This document shows positions 1-6,674 of a stretch of 9,883 nt of DNA, piece after piece. The DNA comes from Clostridia bacterium. GTDB taxonomy: Bacteria > Bacillota > Clostridia > Christensenellales > Borkfalkiaceae. The stretch is taken from the NCBI GenBank assembly GCA_900767195.1, contig CAAFYG010000035.1:1-9883 (forward strand). The letters run 5' to 3'. The stretch's first letter is position 1, and each line of letters starts with the position of its first letter. Both the position numbers and the translations under genes were made by a program. Under the pieces are notes generated by a model. The model was not told where the DNA came from. It searched no databases and worked only from the letters and a program-made list of their open reading frames with translations.

Positions 1-711
1 CTGAAAGGCTATCTTTTCGGCACAGATAATTTCGGCAGAGATATGTTCCGCCGCATTATGCACGGCGGAAAAATGACGATGACGATCGGTGCGGTGTCCG
101 TAATCATTTCCACGGTAATCGGCATACTCGTAGGCTGTCTTTCGGGTTATTTCGGCGGATGGGTAGATATGCTTTTCATGCGGATCACCGAAGTATTTTC
201 CTCCATACCGTTCCTGCCGTTTGCCCTGATTCTTTCCGCCGTGCTTGCGGGGAGCAACTTAACCGAAAACGCAAGAATACTGATGATCATGACGATTTTA
301 GGCTTGCTGAGCTGGACGGGACTCGCGCGGATGGTGCGGGGGCAGGTACTCGCCGAGCGTGAAAAAGAATTCGTCGTTGCGGCAAAGGCAATGGGCGTAA
401 GGGAGAGCAAAATAGCGTTCAGGCACATTCTGCCAAACATCATATCGGTGATTCTCGTAAGCATCACTTTGAATTTCGCCGGATCGATGCTCATCGAATC
501 GTCGCTTTCCTATCTCGGTTTCGGCGTTCAGCTGCCGCGACCTACCTGGGGAAATATGCTGGACGGATGCAGGGGCGAGCTGGTAATAGGCACTTTGTGG
601 TGGCGATGGCTTTTCCCGTCTCTGTTTTTGCTGCTCACCGTGCTTGCGATCAACACGATAGGCGACGCCCTGCGCGACGTAATCGATCCGAAGTCTTCCG
701 CAGAAAGATAA
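1..711 (+). CDS. oppC: Oligopeptide/dipeptide ABC transporter permease, OppC/DppC type (5' end outside window)
   Basis: Inner-membrane permease subunit of a peptide-uptake ABC transporter; it would pair with an OppB-type permease and be driven by the two ATPases encoded just downstream. The frame is open from base 1, and 236 residues are visible. The first visible residues contain the OppC-family motif GTDNFGRDMF, which normally lies some 60-90 residues from the N-terminus, so the start and probably the first membrane segment are missing. Hydrophobic segments lie near visible residues 27-50, 68-84, 93-110, 145-165 and 203-220. The cytoplasmic EAA loop that contacts the ATPases is clear at about 126-146 (AAKAMGVRESKIAFRHILPN). 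The later LGFGVQLPRPTWG is typical of OppC/DppC/GsiD proteins. The stop at 709-711 is followed 13 bases later by the next gene, so the genes share a transcript. Peptide specificity cannot be told from this subunit; opp versus dpp naming is arbitrary. Confidence 0.93.
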   Translation: MKGYLFGTDNFGRDMFRRIMHGGKMTMTIGAVSVIISTVIGILVGCLSGYFGGWVDMLFMRITEVFSSIPFLPFALILSAVLAGSNLTENARILMIMTILGLLSWTGLARMVRGQVLAEREKEFVVAAKAMGVRESKIAFRHILPNIISVILVSITLNFAGSMLIESSLSYLGFGVQLPRPTWGNMLDGCRGELVIGTLWWRWLFPSLFLLLTVLAINTIGDALRDVIDPKSSAER

Positions 712-724
712 GAGGAGGTATTCC

Positions 725-1741
725 ATGGCTTTATTGGAAGTAAAGCATTTGCATACGTATTTCAAAACGAGAAAAGGCACCGTAAAAGCGGTAAACGACG
801 TCTCTTATTCGCTGGAAGAAGGAAAAACGATCGGAATCGTAGGCGAATCCGGCTCGGGCAAAAGCGTTTCGGCGATGAGTATTCTGCAATTGTTAGACGG
901 AAACGGCTATATTGATTCGGGAGAAATTATTTTCGAAGAAAACGATCTCACGAAAATCAAACGCGAAGAACTCTACAAAATCAGGGGCAACAAAATTTCC
1001 GTGATTTTTCAAGAACCCATGACTTCGCTTAACCCCGTTTTTACGATCAAAAAGCAGCTTGCCGAGCCTTTTATCGTTCATCGCGGCATGAAAAAGAAAC
1101 GCGCCTATAAAGAAGTGATAAGAATGTTGCACGCGGTGCAGATTCCAAACCCGGAAGAAGTGGCGCGGCAGTATCCGCATCAGCTTTCGGGCGGAATGCG
1201 CCAGAGGGTGATGATCGCGATCGCGCTTGCGTGCCGCCCGAAAATTCTCATCGCCGACGAACCTACCACCGCGCTCGACGTCACCATACAGGCGCAGATT
1301 TTGCGGCTGATGAACGATTTGCAGAAAGAGAACGGCACGTCGATCATCTTTATCACGCACGATCTCGGCGTGATCAACGAAATGGCAGACGACGTCGTTG
1401 TAATGTACTGCGGGCAGGTGGCGGAGCAAACTTCCGCGCGGATGATCTTCACCGATTGCGAATATTCTCATCCGTATACGGAAGGGCTTATGATGTCGAT
1501 TCCGAGTATGGAGCATCCGGAGCGGAAGTTAGAGCCGATTCAAGGCACGGTGCCGCATCCGCTCGCTTTGCCGAAAGGTTGTAAATTTGCGCCGCGCTGT
1601 AAATATCGCACTCAGAAATGCGTCGACGAAGAGCCGCAGATGATCGAGGCTGCGAAAGGGCAGCTGATCAGATGTTTTTATCCGAAAAAGGAGGAACGAA
1701 AAAGTGCAGAACACCGGAAAAAAGTTGTTGTCTATAACTAA
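725..1741 (+). CDS. oppD: Oligopeptide/dipeptide ABC transporter ATP-binding protein, OppD/DppD type
   Basis: Cytoplasmic ATPase subunit that powers peptide import with the OppF-type partner. It has 338 residues, the usual length. Visible motifs: Walker A GESGSGKS (40-47), Q-loop Q96 in FQEP, signature LSGGMRQR (154-161), Walker B ILIADE (174-179, catalytic E179), D-loop TTALD, and H-loop H212. The C-terminal oligopeptide/dipeptide region has four cysteines, C286, C292, C299 and C317 (spacing x5, x6, x17). This is the conserved cysteine cluster of the family, reported to hold an iron-sulfur cluster in at least one mycobacterial OppD. The start is set by AGGAGGT at 713-719, five bases before ATG. 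The last 38 bases overlap the next gene, which suggests translational coupling. Every catalytic motif is intact, so the protein should be active. Confidence 0.96.
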   Translation: MALLEVKHLHTYFKTRKGTVKAVNDVSYSLEEGKTIGIVGESGSGKSVSAMSILQLLDGNGYIDSGEIIFEENDLTKIKREELYKIRGNKISVIFQEPMTSLNPVFTIKKQLAEPFIVHRGMKKKRAYKEVIRMLHAVQIPNPEEVARQYPHQLSGGMRQRVMIAIALACRPKILIADEPTTALDVTIQAQILRLMNDLQKENGTSIIFITHDLGVINEMADDVVVMYCGQVAEQTSARMIFTDCEYSHPYTEGLMMSIPSMEHPERKLEPIQGTVPHPLALPKGCKFAPRCKYRTQKCVDEEPQMIEAAKGQLIRCFYPKKEERKSAEHRKKVVVYN

Positions 1742-3350
1742 TCTGAAAAAATATTTTCCTATCGCAAAGGCGTCGGTTTTTCAGAAAGAACGTTTTTACG
1801 TACGGGCAAACGAAGATGTCTCTTTGGATATTTACGAAGGCGAAACGTTCGGGTTGGTAGGAGAATCCGGTTGCGGTAAATCTACGCTCGGCAGGGTGAT
1901 TTTGCAGCTGTACGAACAGACGGCGGGGAATACGTTTTACTATGGAAGATCGCGTGCGGAAGTTGCGCCGATCTACGTAAAAAAAATCCTTTCCGCCCCC
2001 GAAAAGTATCTGAAAAAGTATAAAGAAGCGCGTGCCAAAGCGGAAAAATCCGAAGCGCAGATCCGTGCGCTCGGCGAATCGGCTTCCTTTCAGCAATTGC
2101 AGGAAGATAATTTATTGCGGGCAATCGCGGATTCCGCGCTTACCGACGCGGCTAAAATACTCGGCGGGCTGATCGCCGTTCCCGCACGGCTGAAAGAAGG
2201 CGCGGAAATTTTACTCAGGCAGCACTATGCTTTGGTAAAAACCGAAAAAATCAACGCGAAAATTCTCGCGCTCGACGCCGCGATCGATTTTTATCGAGTC
2301 AGGCACGAAGAAATTTTGAAAAAAACCGGCGAAAAAAACAAAACGCGGAAGCTCAACGCCGCCGTAACGCGGAAAACAGCCAAAAAAGCGGAGCTTGTTG
2401 CGGTAAAAGAAAAACTTGCCGAAACGATCGATGCCGCTCAGGCGGAAATCGACGCTTTGCGCGCCGAGTTCAAAGAAAACGAAGAATTTGCCGCATACGA
2501 AAAGCTGCTCGATAGCGGAATTGATCTTTCAAAACTCAGATACAACGAAATCAGACGGCTGAGAAAAGATATTCAGATCGTCTTTCAGGATCCGTATTCT
2601 TCTCTCGATCCGCGTATGACGATCGGGCAGACGATAGAAGAAGGGCTTGTCACACACAAATATTTCAGGCATGGCTCCGAAAAAATGAAAGAATACATTC
2701 TGAAAATCATGAACGATTGCGGCTTGCAGGATTATATGCTGCACCGCTATCCGCATCAATTTTCGGGCGGACAGCGGCAAAGAGTTTGCATCGCGCGGGC
2801 GCTGGCGGTAAAGCCGAAGTTCGTAGTTTGCGACGAGTGCGTTTCCGCGCTCGACGTTTCGATACAGTCGCAGATCATCAATCTTTTGCAGGAGCTGAAA
2901 GAGCGGGAAAAACTCACGTATCTGTTCGTTTCGCACGATTTGTCCGTCGTCAGGTATATTTCCGATCGGATCGGCGTGATGTATCTCGGCAGCATCGTGG
3001 AGCTGGCAAATGCCGCAATGATTTTTAAAGATCCCCGCCACCCGTACACGATCGCGTTGCTCAGCGCCGTACCCACCACTTCTCCCGACGACAGAGAAAA
3101 GGAGCAGATCATTCTGGAAGGAGCGATCCCGAGTCCCGTTCGTCCGCCGGAGGGGTGCAAATTTCACACGCGTTGTTTTATGGCAACGGAAAAGTGCAAA
3201 CGCGTGCCGCCGCCGCTCGTCGAAGTGGAAAAAGATCATTTTGCGGCGTGCCATTTTCCCGGCAGAAAAGTCGGAGAAAACGGAGAATATCTGTTTGAAA
3301 TGCCAAAAACCGAAAAGAAAATCTCAAAATTTACCGACGTCGGGGAGTAA
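1704..3350 (+). CDS. oppF: Oligopeptide/dipeptide ABC transporter ATP-binding protein, OppF/DppF type, with large internal insertion
   Basis: Second ATPase of the peptide importer. It starts at GTG 1704, placed by AAAGGAGG at 1687-1694 (nine-base spacing), inside the end of oppD. Motifs in order: Walker A GESGCGKST (53-61), Q-loop Q295 in FQDPYSSLDP, signature FSGGQRQR (353-360), Walker B FVVCDE (373-378), D-loop SALD, H-loop H411. The C-terminal cysteines C485, C491, C498 and C516 have the same x5-x6-x17 spacing as in the neighbouring OppD-type protein. Two oddities stand out. The protein is 548 residues against about 310-330 for most OppF proteins, because roughly residues 82-272 are extra. 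Also, the proline after the catalytic glutamate is cysteine (DECVSALD rather than DEPVSALD). The frame is unbroken and the ATPase motifs on both sides are normal, so this looks like a working enzyme with an added domain rather than a frameshift. Identity is firm; the role of the insertion is unknown. Confidence 0.94.
   Translation: MQNTGKKLLSITNLKKYFPIAKASVFQKERFYVRANEDVSLDIYEGETFGLVGESGCGKSTLGRVILQLYEQTAGNTFYYGRSRAEVAPIYVKKILSAPEKYLKKYKEARAKAEKSEAQIRALGESASFQQLQEDNLLRAIADSALTDAAKILGGLIAVPARLKEGAEILLRQHYALVKTEKINAKILALDAAIDFYRVRHEEILKKTGEKNKTRKLNAAVTRKTAKKAELVAVKEKLAETIDAAQAEIDALRAEFKENEEFAAYEKLLDSGIDLSKLRYNEIRRLRKDIQIVFQDPYSSLDPRMTIGQTIEEGLVTHKYFRHGSEKMKEYILKIMNDCGLQDYMLHRYPHQFSGGQRQRVCIARALAVKPKFVVCDECVSALDVSIQSQIINLLQELKEREKLTYLFVSHDLSVVRYISDRIGVMYLGSIVELANAAMIFKDPRHPYTIALLSAVPTTSPDDREKEQIILEGAIPSPVRPPEGCKFHTRCFMATEKCKRVPPPLVEVEKDHFAACHFPGRKVGENGEYLFEMPKTEKKISKFTDVGE
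1947..2519 (+). other. About 190-residue helical insertion within the OppF-type ATPase
   Basis: Residues about 82-272 separate the strand after Walker A (ending NTFYYG) from the segment leading to the Q-loop (LSKLRYNEIRRLRKDIQIVF). In ordinary OppF proteins these are about ten residues apart. The block is rich in Ala, Lys, Glu and Leu, has almost no Pro or Gly over long runs, and has no cysteine. It looks mainly alpha-helical with likely coiled-coil stretches (about 97-140 and 205-265). Base composition and codon use match the flanking gene. By position it should emerge from the nucleotide-binding domain near the Q-loop, on the side facing the permease coupling helices. I do not recognise a known domain in it. 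Mycoplasma OppF proteins are also greatly enlarged between these motifs, but I cannot claim homology. Confidence 0.75.
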
Positions 3351-3356
3351 ACAACG

Positions 3357-3560
3357 ATGATGATATGGAAAAGAATTAAAAAACCGGACGAAAAAGCGGA
3401 GAAGAAACTCAAAGAAGAAATAGAAAGCGAAGGCGGACTTGAAAAAAAAGATTTTTCCGCAATGATTCTTGCGGCGTTCGTCACCGTATTTCCCGTCTGC
3501 TTGCTTGTTCTCGCCGCACTCGGCGCACTCGGATTGTGGGTTTTCGGGGGCTTTCGCTGA
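3357..3560 (+). CDS. Small single-pass membrane protein at the end of the opp operon
   Basis: A 67-residue protein not recognised as any named family. Residues 1-32 are strongly charged (many Lys and Glu, helical); residues about 35-64 form one hydrophobic segment rich in Ala, Leu and Val, and the protein ends GGFR. With the charged head inside, the N-terminus would be cytoplasmic. It begins six bases after the oppF stop. The GGGGAG at 3342-3347, which overlaps the end of oppF, lies nine bases before the ATG and could serve as ribosome binding site; the second ATG directly after it is an equally possible start. Its position makes it the last gene of the transporter operon, so it may be a small accessory or stability factor of the transporter, but that is inference. 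Chance ORFs rarely have such a clean charged-plus-transmembrane layout with a spaced Shine-Dalgarno, which supports it being real. Confidence 0.72.
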   Translation: MMIWKRIKKPDEKAEKKLKEEIESEGGLEKKDFSAMILAAFVTVFPVCLLVLAALGALGLWVFGGFR

Positions 3561-3602
3561 AAAAAATCAAAAAATTACGGAATAATTCTGATAAAAAAAT
3601 GA

Positions 3603-3634
3603 TTTTGTCTTGTATTTTTATTTACAAAACAAAA
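3603..3634. promoter_or_regulatory. Operator-like palindrome over the -35 box of the Crp/Fnr gene
   Basis: Two 12-base arms, TTTTGTCTTGTA and TACAAAACAAAA, are reverse complements except at one position and are separated by eight A/T bases. The core is TTGTA-N8-TACAA. Dimeric Crp/Fnr proteins bind dyads of this general layout. The palindrome covers the -35 box of the promoter for the Crp/Fnr-family gene and is centred about 37 bases before the predicted start site, so the gene's own product is the first candidate ligand. It could act by repression or as a class II-like activator site. It has no G/C-rich stem, so it is not a terminator. The symmetry is read directly; the ligand is inferred. 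Confidence 0.55.
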
Positions 3635-3649
3635 ACAATATGATATAAT
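3621..3649 (+). promoter_or_regulatory. Sigma-A-type promoter of the Crp/Fnr-family gene
   Basis: TTTACA (3621-3626, five of six consensus bases) and TATAAT (3644-3649, perfect) are 17 bases apart. A TG one base before the -10 box gives an extended -10 (TGATATAAT). The predicted start is near 3656, leaving a leader of about 130 bases. The promoter separates this gene from the opp operon. I see no G/C-rich terminator between 3561 and 3620, so read-through from opp is possible. Confidence 0.8.
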
Positions 3650-3669
3650 AAGAGGTAAAATAAGGCATG

Positions 3670-3700
3670 CGCCGCGGTTTAAAAAATTTATCGTGCGGCG
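3670..3700 (+). other. Stem-loop in the 5' leader of the Crp/Fnr-family mRNA
   Basis: CGCCGC (3670-3675) and GCGGCG (3695-3700) form a six-base G/C stem, extendable by a G-U and a U-A pair outside and a G-U pair inside, around an A/T-rich loop of about 19 bases. It lies just after the predicted transcription start in an otherwise A/T-rich leader. No run of U follows, so it is not an intrinsic terminator. It could stabilise the 5' end or be a regulatory element. It does not match a riboswitch class I can name. Confidence 0.4.
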
Positions 3701-3784
3701 TACATGTAAACGGTGAACTGAGGAAATATTGCTAAACGCTTAAAAAACAACTAAAATAAAAACGGATATACAAAGGAGAAAAGC

Positions 3785-4462
3785 ATGCACACTTTTACAT
3801 CGGATATCGTAAAGGATCTGCCTTTTTACGATAAACTTACGGAAAGCGATATACAGCTTATCAGGCAGCGCGCCGTCGTTGTCGTTCTCCCTAAGGGCAA
3901 ACGGATAAAATGTTACGATAAAAACGGTTTCGGGGTGTTTTATATCCTGAAAGGAGAGGTGCGCTTTTTTCTGAACAACGACGGAGGCAAGCATATCACG
4001 TTGTTTTCCTTGTATCGCGAAGACGTAAGCATTTTAACGGCAACCTGTATATTAACGCCCATTTCGTTCGAAGCGGAACTGAGCGTAGAGTGTGAAACTT
4101 CCGTTTATCTGATCGATATTCAATGTTTCAGACAAATCTTGGAAAGCAACGTGCAAATGCAGGTTTACGTTTACGAATTGCTTGCGGAACGCTTTTCCTG
4201 CGTTACCGAAAATCTGAAAGGCGTTTTTCTCGACAGCATAGATAAAAGGCTGGCAAAATTCCTGCTGAAAAAATATCTGCTGCATAAGCAATTGCAACTG
4301 AACACCACTCAGGCGGAAATCGCAATGGCAATCAGCTCTTCGCGCGAAGTAGTGGGTAAAGCGCTTCGAAAACTTACGGAAGAGGGGATTATCTCCTGCG
4401 AAGTCGGCAAGATCACCGTACTCGATCTCGAAAAATTAAAACGGCGCGGTTCGTTCGATTGA
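3785..4462 (+). CDS. Crp/Fnr-family transcriptional regulator
   Basis: A DNA-binding regulator of 225 residues, the usual family length. Residues about 12-115 form the cNMP-binding-like beta-roll (GFGVFYILKGEVRFF is the typical strand-turn-strand), about 115-150 the dimerisation helix, and about 150-215 the winged helix. The helix-turn-helix is TTQAEIAMAISSSREVVGKA (174-193), followed by LRKLTEEGII. The beta-roll lacks the RxSxxGE cAMP-binding signature, so a cAMP ligand is unlikely. There is no N-terminal cysteine cluster like that of Fnr; cysteines at 43, 88, 103, 114, 139 and 205 are scattered. The effector is therefore unknown. AAAGGAG at 3772-3778 lies six bases before the ATG. It has its own promoter, an operator-like palindrome at the -35 box and a strong terminator after the stop, so it is a single-gene unit. 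Targets are unknown; autoregulation is likely. Confidence 0.92.
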   Translation: MHTFTSDIVKDLPFYDKLTESDIQLIRQRAVVVVLPKGKRIKCYDKNGFGVFYILKGEVRFFLNNDGGKHITLFSLYREDVSILTATCILTPISFEAELSVECETSVYLIDIQCFRQILESNVQMQVYVYELLAERFSCVTENLKGVFLDSIDKRLAKFLLKKYLLHKQLQLNTTQAEIAMAISSSREVVGKALRKLTEEGIISCEVGKITVLDLEKLKRRGSFD

Positions 4463-4499
4463 AATCGTCGCAGGCAACTCATCGCAAAATTCGGAAAAC

Positions 4500-4513
4500 C
4501 CGCGTTTTCGCGG
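4500..4513 (-). terminator. Possible weak terminator for the sensor kinase transcript
   Basis: On the minus strand CCGCG-AAAA-CGCGG forms a five-base G/C stem, followed by G, four T, CCGA and another four T. It is about 105 bases past the kinase stop. The stem is short and the T-run interrupted, so this is only a candidate. An overlapping alternative hairpin (4504-4520) uses some of the same bases. Confidence 0.3.
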
Positions 4514-4546
4514 CGAAAACCGCAGTAAAAAATAAATTCGTTTAAT

Positions 4547-4574
4547 TATCGCGCATAACGCGCGATATTTTTTT
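4547..4574 (+). terminator. Intrinsic terminator after the Crp/Fnr-family gene
   Basis: TATCGCGC and GCGCGATA form a perfect eight-base stem with loop ATAAC, followed directly by seven T (4568-4574). It lies about 85 bases after the stop codon in the convergent gap and acts on the plus strand. On the minus strand no T-run follows the hairpin, so it should not serve the kinase gene well. Confidence 0.88.
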
Positions 4575-4619
4575 GCCGCTCGAAGCGTCGGGGCAACGCA
4601 ATATGCAATATTTAATATT

Positions 4620-6674
4620 TTACGCAAGCGGCAGGGTAGCCGAAAACACCGTCAGATTGTCTTTCCGCTCGTACGTCAGCGTACCGTGCATCGATTCCAC
4701 GGCAGATCTCGCCAAAAACAAACCGAGTCCCGAATTATTCCCCGAGGAGGCTCCGGCGTTATCGCCGGAAACAAACGGATCGAAAATGTTTTTATCCGTC
4801 GAAATTCCTTTTCCGTCGTCGATAATGCTTAAAATACACACGCCCCTGCGTTTGGTTGCGCTCACCGTCAAATGCCTGCATTCCGCGTGTTCTATCGCGT
4901 TCAGCACAAGATTTGTAATCACGCTTTCGAGCGCGATGCGCTTCGCGTACACTTCGATTTTATCGGGCAGCGCGGCGGAAAAAGCAATGCCGTTCGCTTC
5001 GCAGTCCGGGCGCAGCTCGTCTGCGATATTGCGCAACATATCGGGCAAATCCAGAATTTCCGATTGCTCCGCCACGTAATTCCGCTTTCCGTACTTGCCG
5101 AGTTCGGCAAAATCCTGCTTCAATTCCGCGTTTTTCTGTAATAGAACGTCCACTTTCGCCGCCTGTTCCGGCTCGCGTACGTTTTGCCGCAAATCCGATA
5201 GCGAATTTCCCATTCCCGTCACCGTCTTTTTCATATCGTGACTCACATACAGCAAAATTTTATCCCGCTCGGCAAGCACGACTTGCAAATTTTTCGTTTC
5301 TCTCGCCACTTCCCGTTCCAGATTTTCCGTAAGATACCGATTGTGAATTTCCGCCGAGATAAACTCGTGAAAGCCAAGCACAAGCGTTATGCAAAGCATT
5401 AAAATACACATCCAATACGCGGGCGCAAACCGCGTATACGCGCATAACCCGTCGGCATGCGTCGTCAAGATTGCCGTAACGCCCGCAATCACGCAGTTTA
5501 ATCGAAAGCAAAGCTTTAATCCGAAAGTCTTTCCCCGTGCCGTTTCCGCCGCCGTAAACCCGATCGTCGTTGCGATGCAAATCATCGAAAGCGCGGCGTA
5601 CGCGCCGCAAAGGGCGGAGTATACGGAAGCCGTTTTGGCAAGCGGCGAAAAAGCCGCCGCGGCGCACGCTCCGAAAGCAATCGCGCAAACCGGCGCAGCC
5701 ACGGGAATTTTTCCCGCTTTTTTCGGCAGATACAGCGCGGCGGAAAATATCAGAAGCCCTATGCATCCGTTGCGCAGCGCGAGCAGCAGATAGGGGGAAG
5801 ACGCCTCCCCGAAGCTAAGATATGTCGTGATCAGCGCGCCCGAAACGCCGGCAGCGAAAAGAAGCTGCGGCACGAACGAGACCGAAGATTTTAATATACA
5901 GATAAACACGAATATCAGAAACGTAGCCGCGCCTACGCTCGCGCCGATCAGTAAAAGCGAGCGGTTTTCTTCCGCAATCCGGCGCACGGCCGCGTCGTCG
6001 CCGATCAGAATCTTTCCGCCGAACCCCACAAAATTTTCTCCGTCCGTCTCGTAGTGGATCGTTACGTTGCAATCCTGCGAAAATTTCGGGTTGGCGGAAA
6101 TCGGAATATCGATAAATATCGGTTTCGTTTCCGTCCTGTGCGAAACGGTATCGTCGAATTCCGACGGCGCGGAATACCCGGTATAGTATTCGATATTGTA
6201 TCGTTCTATCTCGCCGATGTAGTCTTCGTTCTGATACCCCACGTATATGCTGCACGCCGAAAAAACGGGCGGAATATACATTGTCAGATGCCATTTTTCG
6301 TCCGGTTTCAGTAAATGTTGCAAACTTTCGGAATCTTTCCATTCCTCGCCCTGCAAAGTGCCGATACAAAACCGGTACGTGCCTCTCCGCGCGGGCGCGT
6401 CGCCCGAATATTCGCCCGCATTTTCGTTCGAAACCGTTTCGTTCAATTCGGCGAAGTCGTCCGCGAGATAATTCGCCGCCGAAGCGGATACTTTCATCAC
6501 GCCGTCAATATCCGCAACGGAAATCGCGTTCACCGCCACGCCCGAAATGTCTTTCTGCCTCACGGGCGCGTCGTTCAACGCGTTTTTTTCGGCAAAAATC
6601 AGCCACATCGAAAGCAAAACGCAGAAAATCAGCACGCCGAATAACGCCGCGCAGTTTAAAATCCGCTTTTTCAT
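4620..6674 (-). CDS. Sensor histidine kinase with 7TM (7TMR-DISM-like) sensing region
   Basis: A membrane sensor kinase of 684 residues. Order: membrane anchor at about 8-28; a beta-rich extracytoplasmic domain at about 30-235, placed like the ligand domain of 7TMR-DISM sensors; then seven hydrophobic segments at about 239-438; a short coiled coil at 440-475; HisKA with phospho-acceptor H479 (YVSHDMKK); and the ATPase domain with N-box N588/N592 (TNLVLNAIEHA), G1 DDGKG (619-623) and G2 GLGLF (649-653). The start is the ATG at 6674, because it overlaps the response-regulator stop as ATGA, has GGGGG seven bases before it, and gives a proper membrane N-terminus. A longer frame to 6812 lies wholly inside the regulator gene. 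Oddity: after H479 the sequence is D-M-K-K-T-V, so the Thr/Asn normally needed for phosphatase activity (position +4) is Lys483 and the usual Pro is Thr484. Kinase motifs are intact. The ligand is unknown; carbohydrates are one possibility for 7TMR-DISM sensors. Confidence 0.93.
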   Translation of the reverse strand: MKKRILNCAALFGVLIFCVLLSMWLIFAEKNALNDAPVRQKDISGVAVNAISVADIDGVMKVSASAANYLADDFAELNETVSNENAGEYSGDAPARRGTYRFCIGTLQGEEWKDSESLQHLLKPDEKWHLTMYIPPVFSACSIYVGYQNEDYIGEIERYNIEYYTGYSAPSEFDDTVSHRTETKPIFIDIPISANPKFSQDCNVTIHYETDGENFVGFGGKILIGDDAAVRRIAEENRSLLLIGASVGAATFLIFVFICILKSSVSFVPQLLFAAGVSGALITTYLSFGEASSPYLLLALRNGCIGLLIFSAALYLPKKAGKIPVAAPVCAIAFGACAAAAFSPLAKTASVYSALCGAYAALSMICIATTIGFTAAETARGKTFGLKLCFRLNCVIAGVTAILTTHADGLCAYTRFAPAYWMCILMLCITLVLGFHEFISAEIHNRYLTENLEREVARETKNLQVVLAERDKILLYVSHDMKKTVTGMGNSLSDLRQNVREPEQAAKVDVLLQKNAELKQDFAELGKYGKRNYVAEQSEILDLPDMLRNIADELRPDCEANGIAFSAALPDKIEVYAKRIALESVITNLVLNAIEHAECRHLTVSATKRRGVCILSIIDDGKGISTDKNIFDPFVSGDNAGASSGNNSGLGLFLARSAVESMHGTLTYERKDNLTVFSATLPLA

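Noticed and set aside
893..1516. 207-residue open frame on the minus strand within oppD
   Set aside because: It is antisense to a gene with complete ABC-ATPase motifs, is rich in His, Arg and Phe as shadow frames are, and has no ribosome binding site of note.
3667..3735. 22-codon frame in the leader of the Crp/Fnr-family gene as a leader peptide
   Set aside because: The only Shine-Dalgarno-like bases (AGAGG, 3651-3655) lie at or before the predicted transcription start, there is no run of regulatory codons, and no attenuator follows. Kept only as part of the leader observation.
5260..5766. 168-residue minus-strand frame inside the kinase gene, and the similar one at 5815-6369
   Set aside because: Both are same-strand out-of-frame shadows of the kinase, with Arg-rich low-quality translations and no domain.
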